The notes: a model not told the origin generated them from the sequence alone. 64,000 bases of DNA from Pontederia crassipes (GCA_030549335.1 JAUKPH010000017.1:4085001-4149000); one strand, 5' to 3'. Numbered from the stretch's first letter, positions 30,718 through 43,076 are shown. Translations and numbers: made by a program.

Positions 30718-30767
30718 ATTAAGCCGACCCCACCTAGTGGGATAAGGCTTTGTTGTTGTTGTTGTTG
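30718..30767 (+). mobile_element. 50-bp LINE/SINE 3'-tail insertion with 11-bp target duplication
   Basis: Only the tail GCCGACCCCACCTAGTGGGA...AAGGCTT(TGT)n is present, ending in TTG repeats. It is bracketed by TATATACATAA at 30707-30717 and again at 30768-30778, a perfect 11-bp duplication. The tail matches the last codons and 3' end seen in the LINE fragment at 48829-48990 and the tail typical of plant Au SINEs. It is an extreme 5'-truncated retrotransposition event. Confidence 0.88.
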
Positions 30768-30778
30768 TATATACATAA

Positions 30779-32854
30779 TATTTTGCATTAGATATGTATT
30801 TTACTTTGTCTTATTTCAATATGAAAGAAAGGGAAAATCATCTCTCATAGGTGAACATAGATGGAACCAAACATCAAACGACAATTAATTAGGGCAAATT
30901 GCATAAAAGAGCCCAAACTTTAGTTTTATTCTCAATTCTAACCCGAATTTTATTTTTGCTCAAAAAGTTTTTTTTTTCAAATTTAGTCTAAACTTTTACT
31001 TCCGTAGAAAAAGTCTTGAACTTTAATTTATTTCTCAAATTTAACTTGAACATTTACTTTAAAATTTGTTATAAATATGACATATTATTATATTTTATTA
31101 AGAAAATAATAATTTATCGATCATTACAAAAGACAAGTTGTAAAAAAATAATAAGATAAAATTTAAAATATGTTTTAAAACTTTAATAGTAAATTAGACT
31201 TTTTATACAATATTTTACTAATCAAATGGACGGTTGAATGATCAACTGAATTGTTATTGGAAGGGTTCGATGATGTTCAACAAGATTCAACTAGATAATA
31301 TTAAAATAATATTATACATAATAATTTTAAAGATGTATAAAGAATCAATAATATATGATGCTTAAAAAAGTTAAGTATATATTACTATTCATAGTAAATT
31401 ATAATAAATAAATGTTAATTTAAAATTAATATTCATTAAAAACTTTAAGTTACTATTATATAATATATTAATTCTTTTATTTTATTCTTCAACATTATTT
31501 TATGACGATAATATATTTTTTCTATATATCACTCTTACTTTTATTCTTTTTCTTTACTTTCATCTTAAGAGATTTCTTTTCCCATTTCCATTAAATCCTC
31601 TCTACGTATTAATTTTCAACATTCGTATCCTTTTTATACTAAACAGATATTAATTACTTAATATTCACAAAAATACTTTAAGTTATTATTGATATAATAT
31701 GTTAATTATTTGAATTTCTTTTTTCATATATCACTCTTACTTTTATTTTTTCTTTACTTTCATTTTTTTATTTTCTGTTAATTCCTCTCTCCTTATGAAT
31801 TTTCCTTATTTATTTATTTTTAAATTTTCACCTATTTTAAATTCAAACACTTTCCCACTTTTTTACTTTTTCATTTTAACATTTTCTATTTTTTTCACTT
31901 AAAAATATAAATTGGATTCTTTTCCTGGTTCAACACCATTTCGATTTTGAACATGACCAAGACTGGACAGTTACCGTTTCATGATTAAACCAATTGAATG
32001 GACTGATCCAATTTCAATAATATTGATTAATACTAATATTCTTAATAACATTGATAAAATAATTATTATTAAGAGTGAACTGCCAATCTTCTTACCTCTT
32101 TATATTTAAGTTTGAATCGTATTTGATTAAATAAAAAGTAATAGTATAGTCATTCTATTTCTTTCTCTATTTTTGAGAAAATAAAATTCCAAAAATTCTA
32201 TTATACGAAAATATGGTAACTATATGATGTTATCTAAATACTTTATATATTAATTTAGCTTGTTAGTTTTTTTGTATATAATAAATTTATTTCATTTTAA
32301 AACAAATTAAGACTCCTATTGATGCTCGACAATATTTTCTATTATTAGAGGAAATGATTTTTTTTTAAAAAGATAATCATGTTATAGAAAAATAATACGA
32401 AATATTTATTTTATCTATTATTGACAAAATACTTGCTACTAATAAGGTAATTAAAAATAATTTCCTTCCATCTAGTAAATAAAAGTAAATGTTAAATCTA
32501 AATCCAATCAAGTTCCATATATATTTACAACTTTTTCATTCAATTATTTTTTTCACCTGCTCATCTTTTTTTTAATTCTCCCGCTCTCTATCTTATTATA
32601 TATATGTATAACTCAAAGGGATGAAAGTGATTTTTTTCGTAATAAAAAGTAGATTAACTAAATGGAGTCTAATTCCTTTTTTCTTCCTTCTCTCTTTTTT
32701 ATCATCTTAGTCTACTACACTAATATATGCATTAGATAATTTGTTCTTCTGTTATATTTCATCACTTTTATCTCAAAAATAATATTAATAGTCAAGTTAA
32801 TGAATTACGAGTAATAAATTAATCTATACATTCAAGACCTACACACACATATAT
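30779..32854. other. AT-rich intergenic DNA
   Basis: No gene seen. At about 30890 the sequence TTAGGGCAAATTGCATAAAAG resembles a common plant MITE/MULE terminus, but the partner end was not located. Local duplicate runs containing CACTCTTACTTTTATT occur at about 31530 and 31733. Confidence 0.5.
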
Positions 32855-33232
32855 GGGTTTAATGAGCATGTGAAGCGTCTTCCGTGCGAAGCACATGTGA
32901 AGCGATTTTAGACATACTTATGTTTTTTCGACATTTTTTTTCATTGATACTTAGAGGGTCATTGGGAATAACAAATATATGATTCAAATCATTAACAATA
33001 ATTATTTTCATCATTTTTGAATTTTGACGAACTTCTGCACATTATTATCCATCATAATGGATATAAGCATTTTATATATCTTATAATCTTATAAAACTAT
33101 TTTTTTGTTATCATGAATGATCATTTAAGCTATTAGTAAAGAAAGATATTGAAAAAAAAATGAAGAAAAATATGTCTAAGGTCGCTTCACACGTGTTTCA
33201 CATGGAAAGCGCTTTACACGCTCATTTTTTCC
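32855..33232. mobile_element. 378-bp foldback MITE
   Basis: The left end GGGTTTAATGAGCATGTGAA and the inverse of the right end, GGAAAAAATGAGCGTGTAAA, are related, and the inverted similarity continues for about 70-100 bases, including TGTGAAGCGA and TTAGACATA. The flanks are TA-rich on both sides. There is no coding capacity. The terminus resembles that of the 2.56-kb element at 10552. Confidence 0.75.
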
Positions 33233-33242
33233 TATATATATA

Positions 33243-33535
33243 GTATCTTATCTCGTTAATGTTATATTTTAAAATGTTCCCGTTGTGAAGTTGATAAAGA
33301 CAATGAATCAATCATCACAATCTTTGCAATTTTCTTTTCTTAAAAAACACGATGAGTAGTTGCCGTCAAAAGAGTCTTTTTTTGTTTTTTTTTTGCCTAA
33401 AGAGAACTAGCGCTTGGGAAGTTTATTTTGTAGGACCAACTCTGCGTGAAGAGATTGTAGAGAACCAATGAGCTAGAGAGAGGAGAGAGAACTATTCTAT
33501 ATTGAGCCACACGAGCCCTGTAGAATATAAAAGAA
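33243..33535. repeat. direct repeat, left copy (right copy about 35667-36001)
   Basis: GATAAAGACAATGAATCAATCATCACAA, GATGAGTAGTT, AGAGAACTAGCGCTTGG and GAGAGAGGAGAGAGAACTA occur in the same order here and at about 35667-36001, with moderate divergence. The two copies bracket the LTR-like element at 33725-35607. Confidence 0.75.
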
Positions 33536-33724
33536 TGAGTTCATACTTCTTAATTCAAATCCACTCTTATTAGTGATTCATAATTCTTAATTGAAATCAA
33601 CTACTATTGCAGTGAATTAGTACCGTGAGGAAAAAGGTAAATTTTACATTTCTATTGTTATTTGGGTACCATTTTCTAATAGGAACAAATGAATCTTTGA
33701 TTTTAAATTTCATATTTTTTAATA

Positions 33725-35607
33725 TGCTCCCCCAAATCGACCAACGTCACGTGGTGAGGATCTATCCGAAGGCGCTACGAAAACACAATGACTATGACCA
33801 ATAATTTGACTAAACTTCATAAAAGCGATAACAAATTAGCAACAAAGATAACAAAGAAATATATGACATCAAATAGTGGAAGTCTCAAAGTGTTACAATA
33901 TCTCCATGATAGTCATAATGTTTGAATTACATCAATACTCATAATGCAAAAAATAAAGATAAAAATAACTAGGTCCTCTGTCAGTTCATGTGTTATGCCA
34001 TCGCTCGAGCTGGTCGAAGCACACGATCTCAACACTATCACTGACCTGGCCCTATGGAAATCAAACACAGAGGAGGAGGTCCTCCCGTAAGCTATACAGC
34101 CTAGTGGGGATCCATAAAGTGCTCAATGCATAACGATAAGTAGCAATAGTCAGAATAAGTAATCATGGATAACAAATTAAGTAAAGAGCATATGATCATT
34201 CAATTAGAGGTATCATTGGATAGAAGAGATCATGGATCATATAATTATGAGAGATCACTATAATCATGTTGGATGAAGAATCATGCTTCACATATCATCA
34301 TCATATTCATGTCACTTGTACATTCTCTTTGTGCTTGTATTTTTGTCTTAACATTAGGTGCCTTTGGGTGCCTTTAACTTGTGGGGGATTTACGCCGAGC
34401 GACCGATACAGTCTTGTGCATCCAATGAGTGATCAAGCCATGGTTAAGGGAGCGACCCTCCATGATAAGCACTTGGCATAAGCTGGCCACCACTCCCACT
34501 AACATTTCCATCTTTCATGCTTATTCACTTTATTATTCTTGCATACGATAAGGGGATTGGATCATTGGACAAATCAATGCAAGACCAAGGATTCAGTTAC
34601 ATAACATTCCAATCAGTAAGGAGTAGCACAACACAATCATAGAAAGCATCAAGATCAAATCAGCAATCAATGTGCAATCTGGACAAATTTCGGTCGACCG
34701 ATCCTCACTGATCGGTCGATCGATTTTCGAGCACCGGTCGACCGATATCTCTGGATCGGTCGATCGATGGGTCGTAATACAGTACAGTGGACAAGTCCTG
34801 AGTATCGGTCGACTGATATCTCTGGATCGGTCGACCGATAATACTTGGTCAAAAATGAGCTTCGGTCGGCCGACCTACGAGAGGCTCGAAAGGAATAATC
34901 GGTCGACTGATCTCCAAGGATCGGTCAACCGATATTCTCATCACCAGTCAATCGATATTCAGGATCGGTCGACCGGTCCTCATGAAAACAGAATCAGACA
35001 GAATCAAAATAATAGCGATTTTTAATTCAGAAATGAAATCAGGGCATACAATCAATCATCTAAGCATGGAGGACTAATAAAGAACACATTTATAACTATA
35101 AGAATTACAAAACATGCATCAAACATAAGAAACACAATCAATCATTCCATTTTCATTCCTTCTCATCAATCAAGAACATAATCCATAGTAAGAACCTTAA
35201 TTCTAATCAATTGCTAATCAAGTTATGCAAGGGGATTTCGGTATCACCCACCTTCTCCCATGATTGATCCTAGCTTCAACTTTTCCGATCACCGAGACTC
35301 ACTTTCCTTTATTGTTCTCCACATAAGAAGCATTCCAATGGAAAGGAATGTAAGGGGATGATGTTGAACATTAAAGAAATTGCAGAATGAAGATGAACCT
35401 TGCTGAAATCTTGCTGGAGCACCCTTTGCCCTTGCTGGATGGATTGCCTTAGGGAGGAAGAGAGAGAAGTGAGGGAGAGGAATGAGTGGATAAGAAGAGG
35501 CTTTAGGGTGTAGGTGCTTTTATAGTCTAGGTCATGGGCTAAACATGCTAATGGACTTCTTAATTGGGCTAAGGTGGTTGATTTTTACAATTTGATTTCA
35601 TTTTCTA
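33725..35607 (+). mobile_element. LTR-like element related to the 43.08-kb solo LTR, boundaries uncertain
   Basis: Starts near GCTCCCCCAAATCGACC, matching the start of the 43077 element (GCCCCCAAATCG). It keeps the same order of parts: a leader with GATC/CAT-rich DNA, then a GC-rich hairpin block (34691-34977), then a TATA-like CTTTTATAG near 35518 and a purine-rich end. The terminal TG/CA and target duplication are not clean, so the edges are approximate. There are no pol or gag frames. Confidence 0.55.
34691..34977. repeat. array of GGTCGACC-centred inverted repeats
   Basis: About ten copies or variants of CGGTCGACCGAT occur in pairs separated by 8-12 bases, for example GGTCGACCGATATCTCTGGA followed by TCGGTCGATCGAT. 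Each unit is itself palindromic and pairs with its neighbour, so the stretch could fold into several hairpins. It lies inside the LTR-like element. Confidence 0.85.
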
Positions 35608-36439
35608 TTTTATTATTTTTATTTTTTTAATACCGGTCACTTTTGGATATCATTAATATATATTTTGTATCTTATCCTGTTAATATTATATTTTGGAACA
35701 TTCCTCGTGTGAAACAGATAAAGACAATGAATTGATCATCACAATATCTACAATTTTCTTTTCTTCAAATACATGATGAGTAGTTAATGACTAAAGAGAA
35801 CTTTTTTTTTGTTTTTTTGTTTTTTTTTCATTTTTTTGTTTGCTTAAAGAGAACTAGCGCTTGGAAAGTTTGTTTTGTAGGAAAAGAAAGGAAGAGAGAA
35901 ACTAGGATTATGAAAAACTAATAAGTCAGAGAGAGGAGAGAGAACTACTATATATGGAGTTAGGCCTTGCATAATGATATCACAGAAAATTAAAAGAGTG
36001 TGTACAAGCCCAACAGGTATCATAGAGAATAATGATAAAAAGACTACTTTGTTAAAAAGACTATGAAAAACATTAATGCGGTTCAATTATGAAAAAAATA
36101 TGCATTTAGTTTGCATGTAACATTAGTTTTATATATATCATGTCATGTCAATGCTACATGAGAAATGCATGTCATTATGATATATGACCAATATTGCACC
36201 ATCAAATGTAATAATACTTTAGAGTCTCCACGTGTCCTCCGATCCATAATAAACTTAATTTTATTATTTTAATGTAGGAATTAAATTGCGGCTTTTTAAT
36301 GTAATACATATTAAGTGAACATTGTTTAAGACTTTTTTATCTTCTCAAACTTGTGAATTAAACTTTATTTAAAAGTTCATAAAGTGTTTTTAATTATTTG
36401 AAAATTTTTATTTTCTAAAAAATAAAAAAAGAATTTTAT

Positions 36440-39400
36440 CGTAATAAAAAGGTAATAATTTAATTATGAATAGTTGCAAAACAATAACTGATATAATTTC
36501 TTAAGTTTTTGTCTGTACTTTTGTTTCCCATCTGCTACACTAATCTAAACATCCTTGAGCCTACGTATTGACGACAAAGTAGTCTTTTTCTTTTATTCTC
36601 TATGATATCTCAGTTTCGCATTTGCCTGTATTGATCTCTGATTCCTGTGATATATCATTATTTCATTTAATTTTCCTAAGTGCGCTTAAGGAAAAACAAG
36701 AATTTAATTTGCATCCAAGATAAGTTTATATTTACAAAATTAAGATGTATGTGCATGTGATAAAAAAATCAATGTAACATTGCACCATTAGGAAATATTA
36801 TTTTATTTGAAAAATAAAAGAAAAGGGATAAAATGGAATTTTATTGTAATCAAAAGTTGATTAACTAAATTTTATGAATAGTTGCTAAACAATAACTGAT
36901 TTAATTTCTTTTTTTTGTCTATATCCTTTTTTCCATCATCTTAGTCTACTACACTAATCTATGCATCCCTGACATTTAGCCCAAAGTCTTTCCAACAAAG
37001 TAGTTTTTTTATTCTCTATGATATCTCTCTGGACTTGTTCACACTCTTTTTTCTATCATTATGCAGGGCTCGTCTATATTTTTAAAATATGATGAATTCA
37101 TCCTAATAAGAATTATGCTAGAATTGATCCTGGTAATGCTCTTGTTGATGATGTCTCCCTTCTCCTCCTCCCACTATTCCTCCTTGGATGCTATCTCGTA
37201 TTCTTCTTTTTTTAGACGTTTATAGGGGCGCTAAGAGGAGGAAGAACAAATGGACGTGCCATTATCGAATTGATACCTAGAATGCTATTATTAGCAATAG
37301 TTAGTTTAACTAATCTCAACTCTATTTATGCATCCGATGCTAACATTCAATTATTATTAAGGGTATTAGTACTTGTTTTATTTATGCTAGCAAAGCCTAC
37401 GTTGAATAACGTGGAGCTAAAGTTAAATGATGTGGAAAGAGTTAATAGAGTATTTTGATATGAATGTTACTAATTGTTTTATTTATTATGTGAAAGTCCA
37501 CAATGGAGTATATGGAGCTTGTCTATCAAGTGAAAAGAATTAATTGAGTCATTTGTTTTGTTTTTATTAGGTTTATTATTAGAAATTATATTTATGAGTA
37601 TTTTTTACAAGTAGATTAGATGATTATTTGCTTGATAAATAAAGTTTATTTGAGAATTAAAATAAACTTTGACATTTTCCCACTATTCTTATACACATTT
37701 TTCCCACTATTATTATACACTAGTACTCGTACAACACAATTATTTTCCAATTCCTCCTTGTCCTCCAACTTTAATCAAATGATTTGGAATTAAAGGGACA
37801 ATATATATAATAGTTTATTTAATTTATTTGAAAATTAAAGCATTCTCGTGGGTGTTACTAATTGTTTTATTATGTGAAAGTCCACAATGAAGTATATGGA
37901 GCTTATTGATCAAGTGGAAAGACTTAATTGGGTCGTTTGTTTTGTTTTTTTACTAGGTTTATTGTTAGAAAGTATATTTATGAGTATTTTTGAAAAGTAG
38001 ATTAGATGATGATTTGCTTGATTAATAAATTTTATTTGAGAATTAAAATAAATTTTGACATTTTTCCCACTACTCTTATATAAAACATGATTTTCTTGAG
38101 TATGTGAGTGGGAGTTAAGTGGTAATATTTTGATTATAAATAATTGCTAAACAATAACTGATTTAATTCCTTTTCTTGTCTAACATTGGACTTCACTACG
38201 GGGACATGCCATTCGGAGGACGTCTTCGTCTGGGAGGCTTCCGAGTTCCGAGGCATTTTCAATAAGGTATGCTCATTGTCATCCCTTATTATTTTGTCCA
38301 TCTTTTGTAATTTTGATTTAAATGTGATGAACACCCTTCATCCCTATAAGAATTCTGTTGGCCTTGCTCCTGTTAATGCTGCTGCTAGGGATGATGCTGA
38401 GATGACTTGTTGTCTTTCTCCTCCTTCTCCTACTATTTCTTCTTGGATGCGTATTCTTTTTTTTAGATGTTTATAGGGAGGAGGAAGAAGAAATGAATGC
38501 GCCATCATCAAATTGATACCTAGAATGCTATTTTAGCAATAGCTAGTTTAACTAATCTCAGTTCTATTATGCATCCGATGCTAAAGTTAAATTGTTATCA
38601 AGGGTATTAGTAATTGTTATTTTTATGCTGGCAAAGCCTACAATGAATAACGTGGAGCTAGTCATCATGTGGAAAGAGTTAATAGAGTATTTTGATATGG
38701 GTGTTACTAATTATTTTATTTATTATGTGAAAATCCACAATGAAGTATATGGAGCTTGTTTATCGAGTGGAAAGAATTAATTGAGTCATTTGTTTTGTTT
38801 TTTTATTAGGTTTATGTTTAGAAATTAGATTTATGAGTATTTTTTACAAGTAGATTACATGATGATTTGATTGATAAATAAAAATTATTTGATAATTAAA
38901 ATAACTTCTAACATTCTTCCCACTATTCTTATACACAAGTGCTCGTACAACACAATTATTTTCCAATTCATCATTGTCCTCCGACTCATGAAAATGATAG
39001 TGGGGTGTTTGATATTATTTGTTTTCTTTAATTTTTGAAAGATTTATTCAAGTATCGACGCAGAGAGAATTAAGAAGAAATCAACATTTAGTCGGGAATC
39101 ATTAATTTAATACTAAGATGATATTATTACTAATAGCTAATTTAACTAATTTCAATTATATATACATCAAATCAAATATGAAAATTAAATCATTCATTTC
39201 GATGTTACTAACTATTTTATTTATCATGTAAAAAGACCATAATGAAATAGGTGGAGCTTATTGATATAGTTGAAAGATTTGATTAAGTTGTTTGTTTTAT
39301 TTTTTTATTAATTTTTTTCTTAGAAACCAGATTTATGAGGATGTTTTTACAAATGAATTAGATTGACATGGTGGGAGTATAGAATGAAAAGATTGTAACT

Positions 39401-41900
39401 AAATAAAGTTTATTAGAATGAAAAAGTTGGTAATTAAATGGAGTTTATTTTAATATGTTATCTATGATTTTAATATCTTTCCATCCTCCTCTTTTTTTCC
39501 CCTCTGCTTGAGATGTTTTCTTGCCTGCATCTGCACCATTCTTCCATCAGTAGCATTGTACTTTGCTACGGGTAATGTCTCTTTTTGGAAGAGGGAATTA
39601 GCGTCTTTGTGTAGGAGGGTACTAGTTTGGCTTCGAAGGCATTCTTTAATAATATAACTTAATTAAGTTCATTTTATTTCTTCTTGTTATTTTATGATTT
39701 TGTTTTAAACTTGATTGATGGCTCCTCCTCTTGATAAGAAGTCTGGTATTTGTCTTCCTATTTTTAATGTTGCTACTGATAATGATGTTTAGGTGACTCT
39801 TGCTACTCCATAAGAATAAAATGATGTAAAAAAGTTCAATAAATATTAAATAATAATATTTTTGGGTATAATTAATCATTTTATTTATCATGGCAAAGCC
39901 TATCATAAAGGATAATAAGTTAAAAGAGTTGATGTGTTATTTGTTTTGTTTTTCTCTTTTGATATAATAGCACTTGAACTTTAATCAAATGATTTGGAAT
40001 TAAAAGGGACAGTATACATAATAGTTTCTTTAATTTATTTAAAAATTAAAGCATTCTCGTGGGTGTTACTAATTGTTTTATTTATATGTGAAAGTTCACA
40101 ATAAAATATATGGAGCTTGTTGATCAATTGAAAGAATAATTGAGTCGTTTGTTTTGTTTCTTCAATAGGTTTATTGTTAGAAAGTAGATTTTTAAAAGTA
40201 GATTAGATGATGATTTAATTGACTAATAAAGTTTATTTGAGAATTAAAACAAATTATGACATTTTTCCCACTATTCTTATACACAAGCGCTCATACAAAC
40301 GATTTTTTTGAGTTTGTCAGTGGGAGATAAGTGGTAATATTTTGATTATGAATAGTTGCTAAGCAATAACTAATTTAATTCCTTTTCTTGTCTAACATTG
40401 GACTTCCCTTGGGGGACATGCCATTCGGAGGACGTTTTGGTCTAGGAGGCTTCCGAGGCATTTTCAATAAGGTATGCTTATTGTCATCCCTTATTATTTT
40501 GTCCTTCTTTTGTAATTTTGATTTGAATGTGATGAATTCTCTTCATCCTAATAAGAATTCTGCTGGCCTTGCTCCTATTAATGCTGCTGCTGGGGAAGAT
40601 GCCGAGGTGACTCCTAGTGGTGTTGTCTTCATCTCCCTTCTCCTCCTCCTACTATTCTTCCTTGGATGCTATCTTGTATTCTTCTTTTTTTTTCATACGT
40701 ATAGGGGTGCCAAGAGGAGGAAGAACAAATGGACGTGTCATAATCAAATTGATACCTAGAATGCTATTATTAGCAATAGTTAGTTTAACTAATCTCAGTT
40801 TTATTTATGCATCTCATGCTAAAGTTAAATTATTATCAAGGGTGTTAGTACTTGTTTTGTTTATGCTGGCAAAGTAAAATGTTTCATTTTCCCCCTTTCC
40901 CTTTTTTTTGTCGAGTGACTTCGTTCCTCCTCTTCTGGAATGTATACAGTGAGTCAAATCTGATGTACCATTGCCTCGCACCAGATAACAATGGAATAAA
41001 TTCCAAAAATCTGCCCCAATACCGATTGATCATGATGTAGAAACTGCTTCATGCATATAATAGAGCCAACCGTCGTATTTTCCTTCGCTTCCCTATGAAA
41101 GATATCCAATCAATCAAAATAGAGGTTAAAGAGGGTCTTTATGCTCGTCGTGTCCTTTATATGAAATCAGAGGTCAAGGAGCTATTCTTTTGACTCGTAC
41201 TGATGAGAATTTTACTCCATGAGAAATTGAACAAAAAATTGCGAAATTGGCCTAAAAAATTCCCTCACCGGAACTGCGACCCTTTAGGGATAACAAATGA
41301 TAATAAATCCCCAAACCTGAAATGAGACACTTTAGGGATAAATAATAACTAAACTGAGACCATATATGAATAACGGTGAATAACGTGGAGTTACTGATCA
41401 TGCGGAGAGCTTGTTTATCAAGGGGAAAGAATTAATTGAGTCGTTTGTTTTGTTTTAATTAGGTTTATTGTTAGAAATTAGATTTATGAGTATTTTTTTA
41501 CAAGTAGATTAGATGATGATTTGCTTGATAAATAAAGTTTATTTAAGAATTAAAATAAACTCTGAATTTTTTCCCACTATTCTTATACATAAGTTCTTGT
41601 ACACACAATTATTTTCCAATTCCTCCTTATCCAACTCATGAAAATGATAGTGGGATGTTTTTTTATATTATTTGTTTTCTTTAATTTTTGAAATATTTAT
41701 TCAATTATCAACAAAGAAGAAAAAAGAAATCAACATTTAGTCGGGCGTCATTAAATTAATACTGAGATGGTATTATTAATAATAGCTAATTTAACTAATT
41801 TCAATTTATATATACATCAGATGTGAAAATTAAATCATTCATTTCGATGTTACTAACTATTTTATTTATCATGGCAAAGTCAACAAGCTGGAAGAGGGGG
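36440..41900. repeat. patchwork of locally amplified units with related short open frames
   Basis: Three modules recur. Module 1, ending in GTTGCTAAACAATAACTGAT, is near 36471, 36881, 38141 and 40351. Module 2 is an open-frame module at about 37090-37460, 38186-38700 and 40388-40877; two copies start with GGACATGCCATTCGGAGGACG. Module 3 is a tail module with TTGAGTCATTTGTTTTGTTT and CCCACTATTCTTATACACA near 37520, 37895, 38755, 40110 and 41405. The 38.14- and 40.35-kb copies are about 2.2 kb apart. The longest open frame, 123 codons from 40388, has a GGRFGLGGFRG start and a very hydrophobic stretch followed by KRRKNKW. Another frame shared by copies reads PRMLLLAIVSLTNL. I do not recognise the family. 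Confidence 0.7.
41066..41255 (+). pseudogene. ycf4: nuclear plastid DNA fragment: 3' part of ycf4
   Basis: Translation gives [20 protein letters not shown], then [12 protein letters not shown], the C-terminal part of the plastid photosystem I assembly protein Ycf4. A one-base deletion at about 41162 shifts the frame. The continuation [12 protein letters not shown] is followed by a TGA where the family has an Arg codon (a CGA to TGA change), then EIEQK-like residues and a break in similarity after about 41255. It is a dead nuclear insertion (NUPT) with typical C-to-T decay, lying inside the amplified block. Confidence 0.88.
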
Positions 41901-41965
41901 CGCCGGCCCCCTTTTTGCTCGAGCTCGCACGGGGGGCGCGGTCCCCTCGAGCTCGTCGACGCCCT
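41885..41965. repeat. GC-rich palindromic patch
   Basis: Contains GGGGGCGCCGGCCCCC and two CTCGAGCTCG cores inside AT-rich DNA. It resembles the GC-rich U3 block of the copia-like solo LTR at 29.7 kb, so it may be a remnant of such an LTR, but no ends are visible. Confidence 0.6.
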
Positions 41966-42064
41966 TGTCATTTTTATTTTTTATTAATTTTCATAATATT
42001 TTATTATATTATTTTTATTATATCATGTTAATAAGTTAAATTTTTATTATATTTTATTACATTA

Positions 42065-42440
42065 TGCTAGCAAGGTAATCGAGAGACTGCTTATTACGTG
42101 TCAAGTGGATGAATCGTGCAATAAAATCAAAGTTGGGAAACATTCTAGTTACAAATTAAAATTGAGAACCATTTAGAAATTTACTCAAAGTTGAAGGATG
42201 ATCCATGTATTTTATCTCCGATTTAGTAGTGTTAAATGACGTGGATGACTTGAATGACGTGGATGAAAGAGAGACAATTCACGTGGCGGTCACATACGTA
42301 AGGTAATTGGAAAACTCACTATTACCGGTCAAGTGGACTAATCGTGCAAGAAAATCAAAGAGGGACATTCTAGTTACAAATTAAAATTGGGGAATCGATT
42401 AGAAATCGACTTAAAGTTTGGGGACTAATTGTGTAATTTA
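42065..42440. repeat. diverged tandem duplication, ~229-bp period
   Basis: GGTAATCGAGAGACTGCTTATTA...GAATCGTGCAATAAAATCAAAG at about 42074 returns as GGTAATTGGAAAACTCACTATTA...TAATCGTGCAAGAAAATCAAAG at about 42303. Both are followed by CATTCTAGTTACAAATTAAA. The right end GGGGACTAATTGTGTAATTTACCC looks like a MITE-type terminus. Bases 42441-43071 beyond it are plain AT-rich DNA. Confidence 0.75.
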
Positions 42441-43076
42441 CCCGCATTATCTGTATCTTACTTTCTTCACACTAAAAATGACAAACAATTCTTAAACTAT
42501 TGGCAGAATAATTGTGACAAGGTAATCTTTTTCATCGGAAGCAATTCTAGAATTATCGAATTAATGAATTGAACTTTATGGCCGCTAAAACATAAGGGTA
42601 ATGGTTGTCAGGATCTAATGCGGGTAATAAAATCTTATGATTATTTGGAGAGAAAACAACGATTATACTCAGAGGATCTTAAACTTAGTATCTGTAACGA
42701 ATTTAGAACCGAGCTTTAATATCGTTAGAATCTTACTAATCTTATTATTTTGATACAAATTTATTGATTCTAATAAAAAATAAAAGTAAACATAGAGGAC
42801 TTTGAAAAAAAAAGATTAACTATTTTATTTTTATATATTGCACATATTATTCTCACTTTCGAGAATTTTAAAATCTTCTAATACTTCAATGTTATGCTAT
42901 ATGAATCTAGTTCTATATTCTGTTTCATCAAAATTAAATATTATTATTACATGTATACTAAAAATTATTGTGTTTTAGTAAAATATTAAACTGCATTAAG
43001 ATCAACATATTATATACTATTATTTTTAGTGTTTTCTAAGAATATGCATATATTTCACATGATTTAAATAAATATG

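Noticed and set aside
34691-34977. CRISPR-like repeat-spacer pattern
   Set aside because: The units are palindromic variants with irregular spacing in a plant LTR; repeats are not identical and spacers are themselves related.
33720-35632. TAATA duplication around the 33.7-kb LTR-like element
   Set aside because: The right TAATA is not preceded by CA and lies in a T-rich run, so it is not convincing.
37270-37458. 62-codon hydrophobic frame as a real small membrane protein gene
   Set aside because: Sibling copies at 38.6 and 40.8 kb have different stops and indels, and no promoter or start context is shared, so it is reported only as part of the repeat block.
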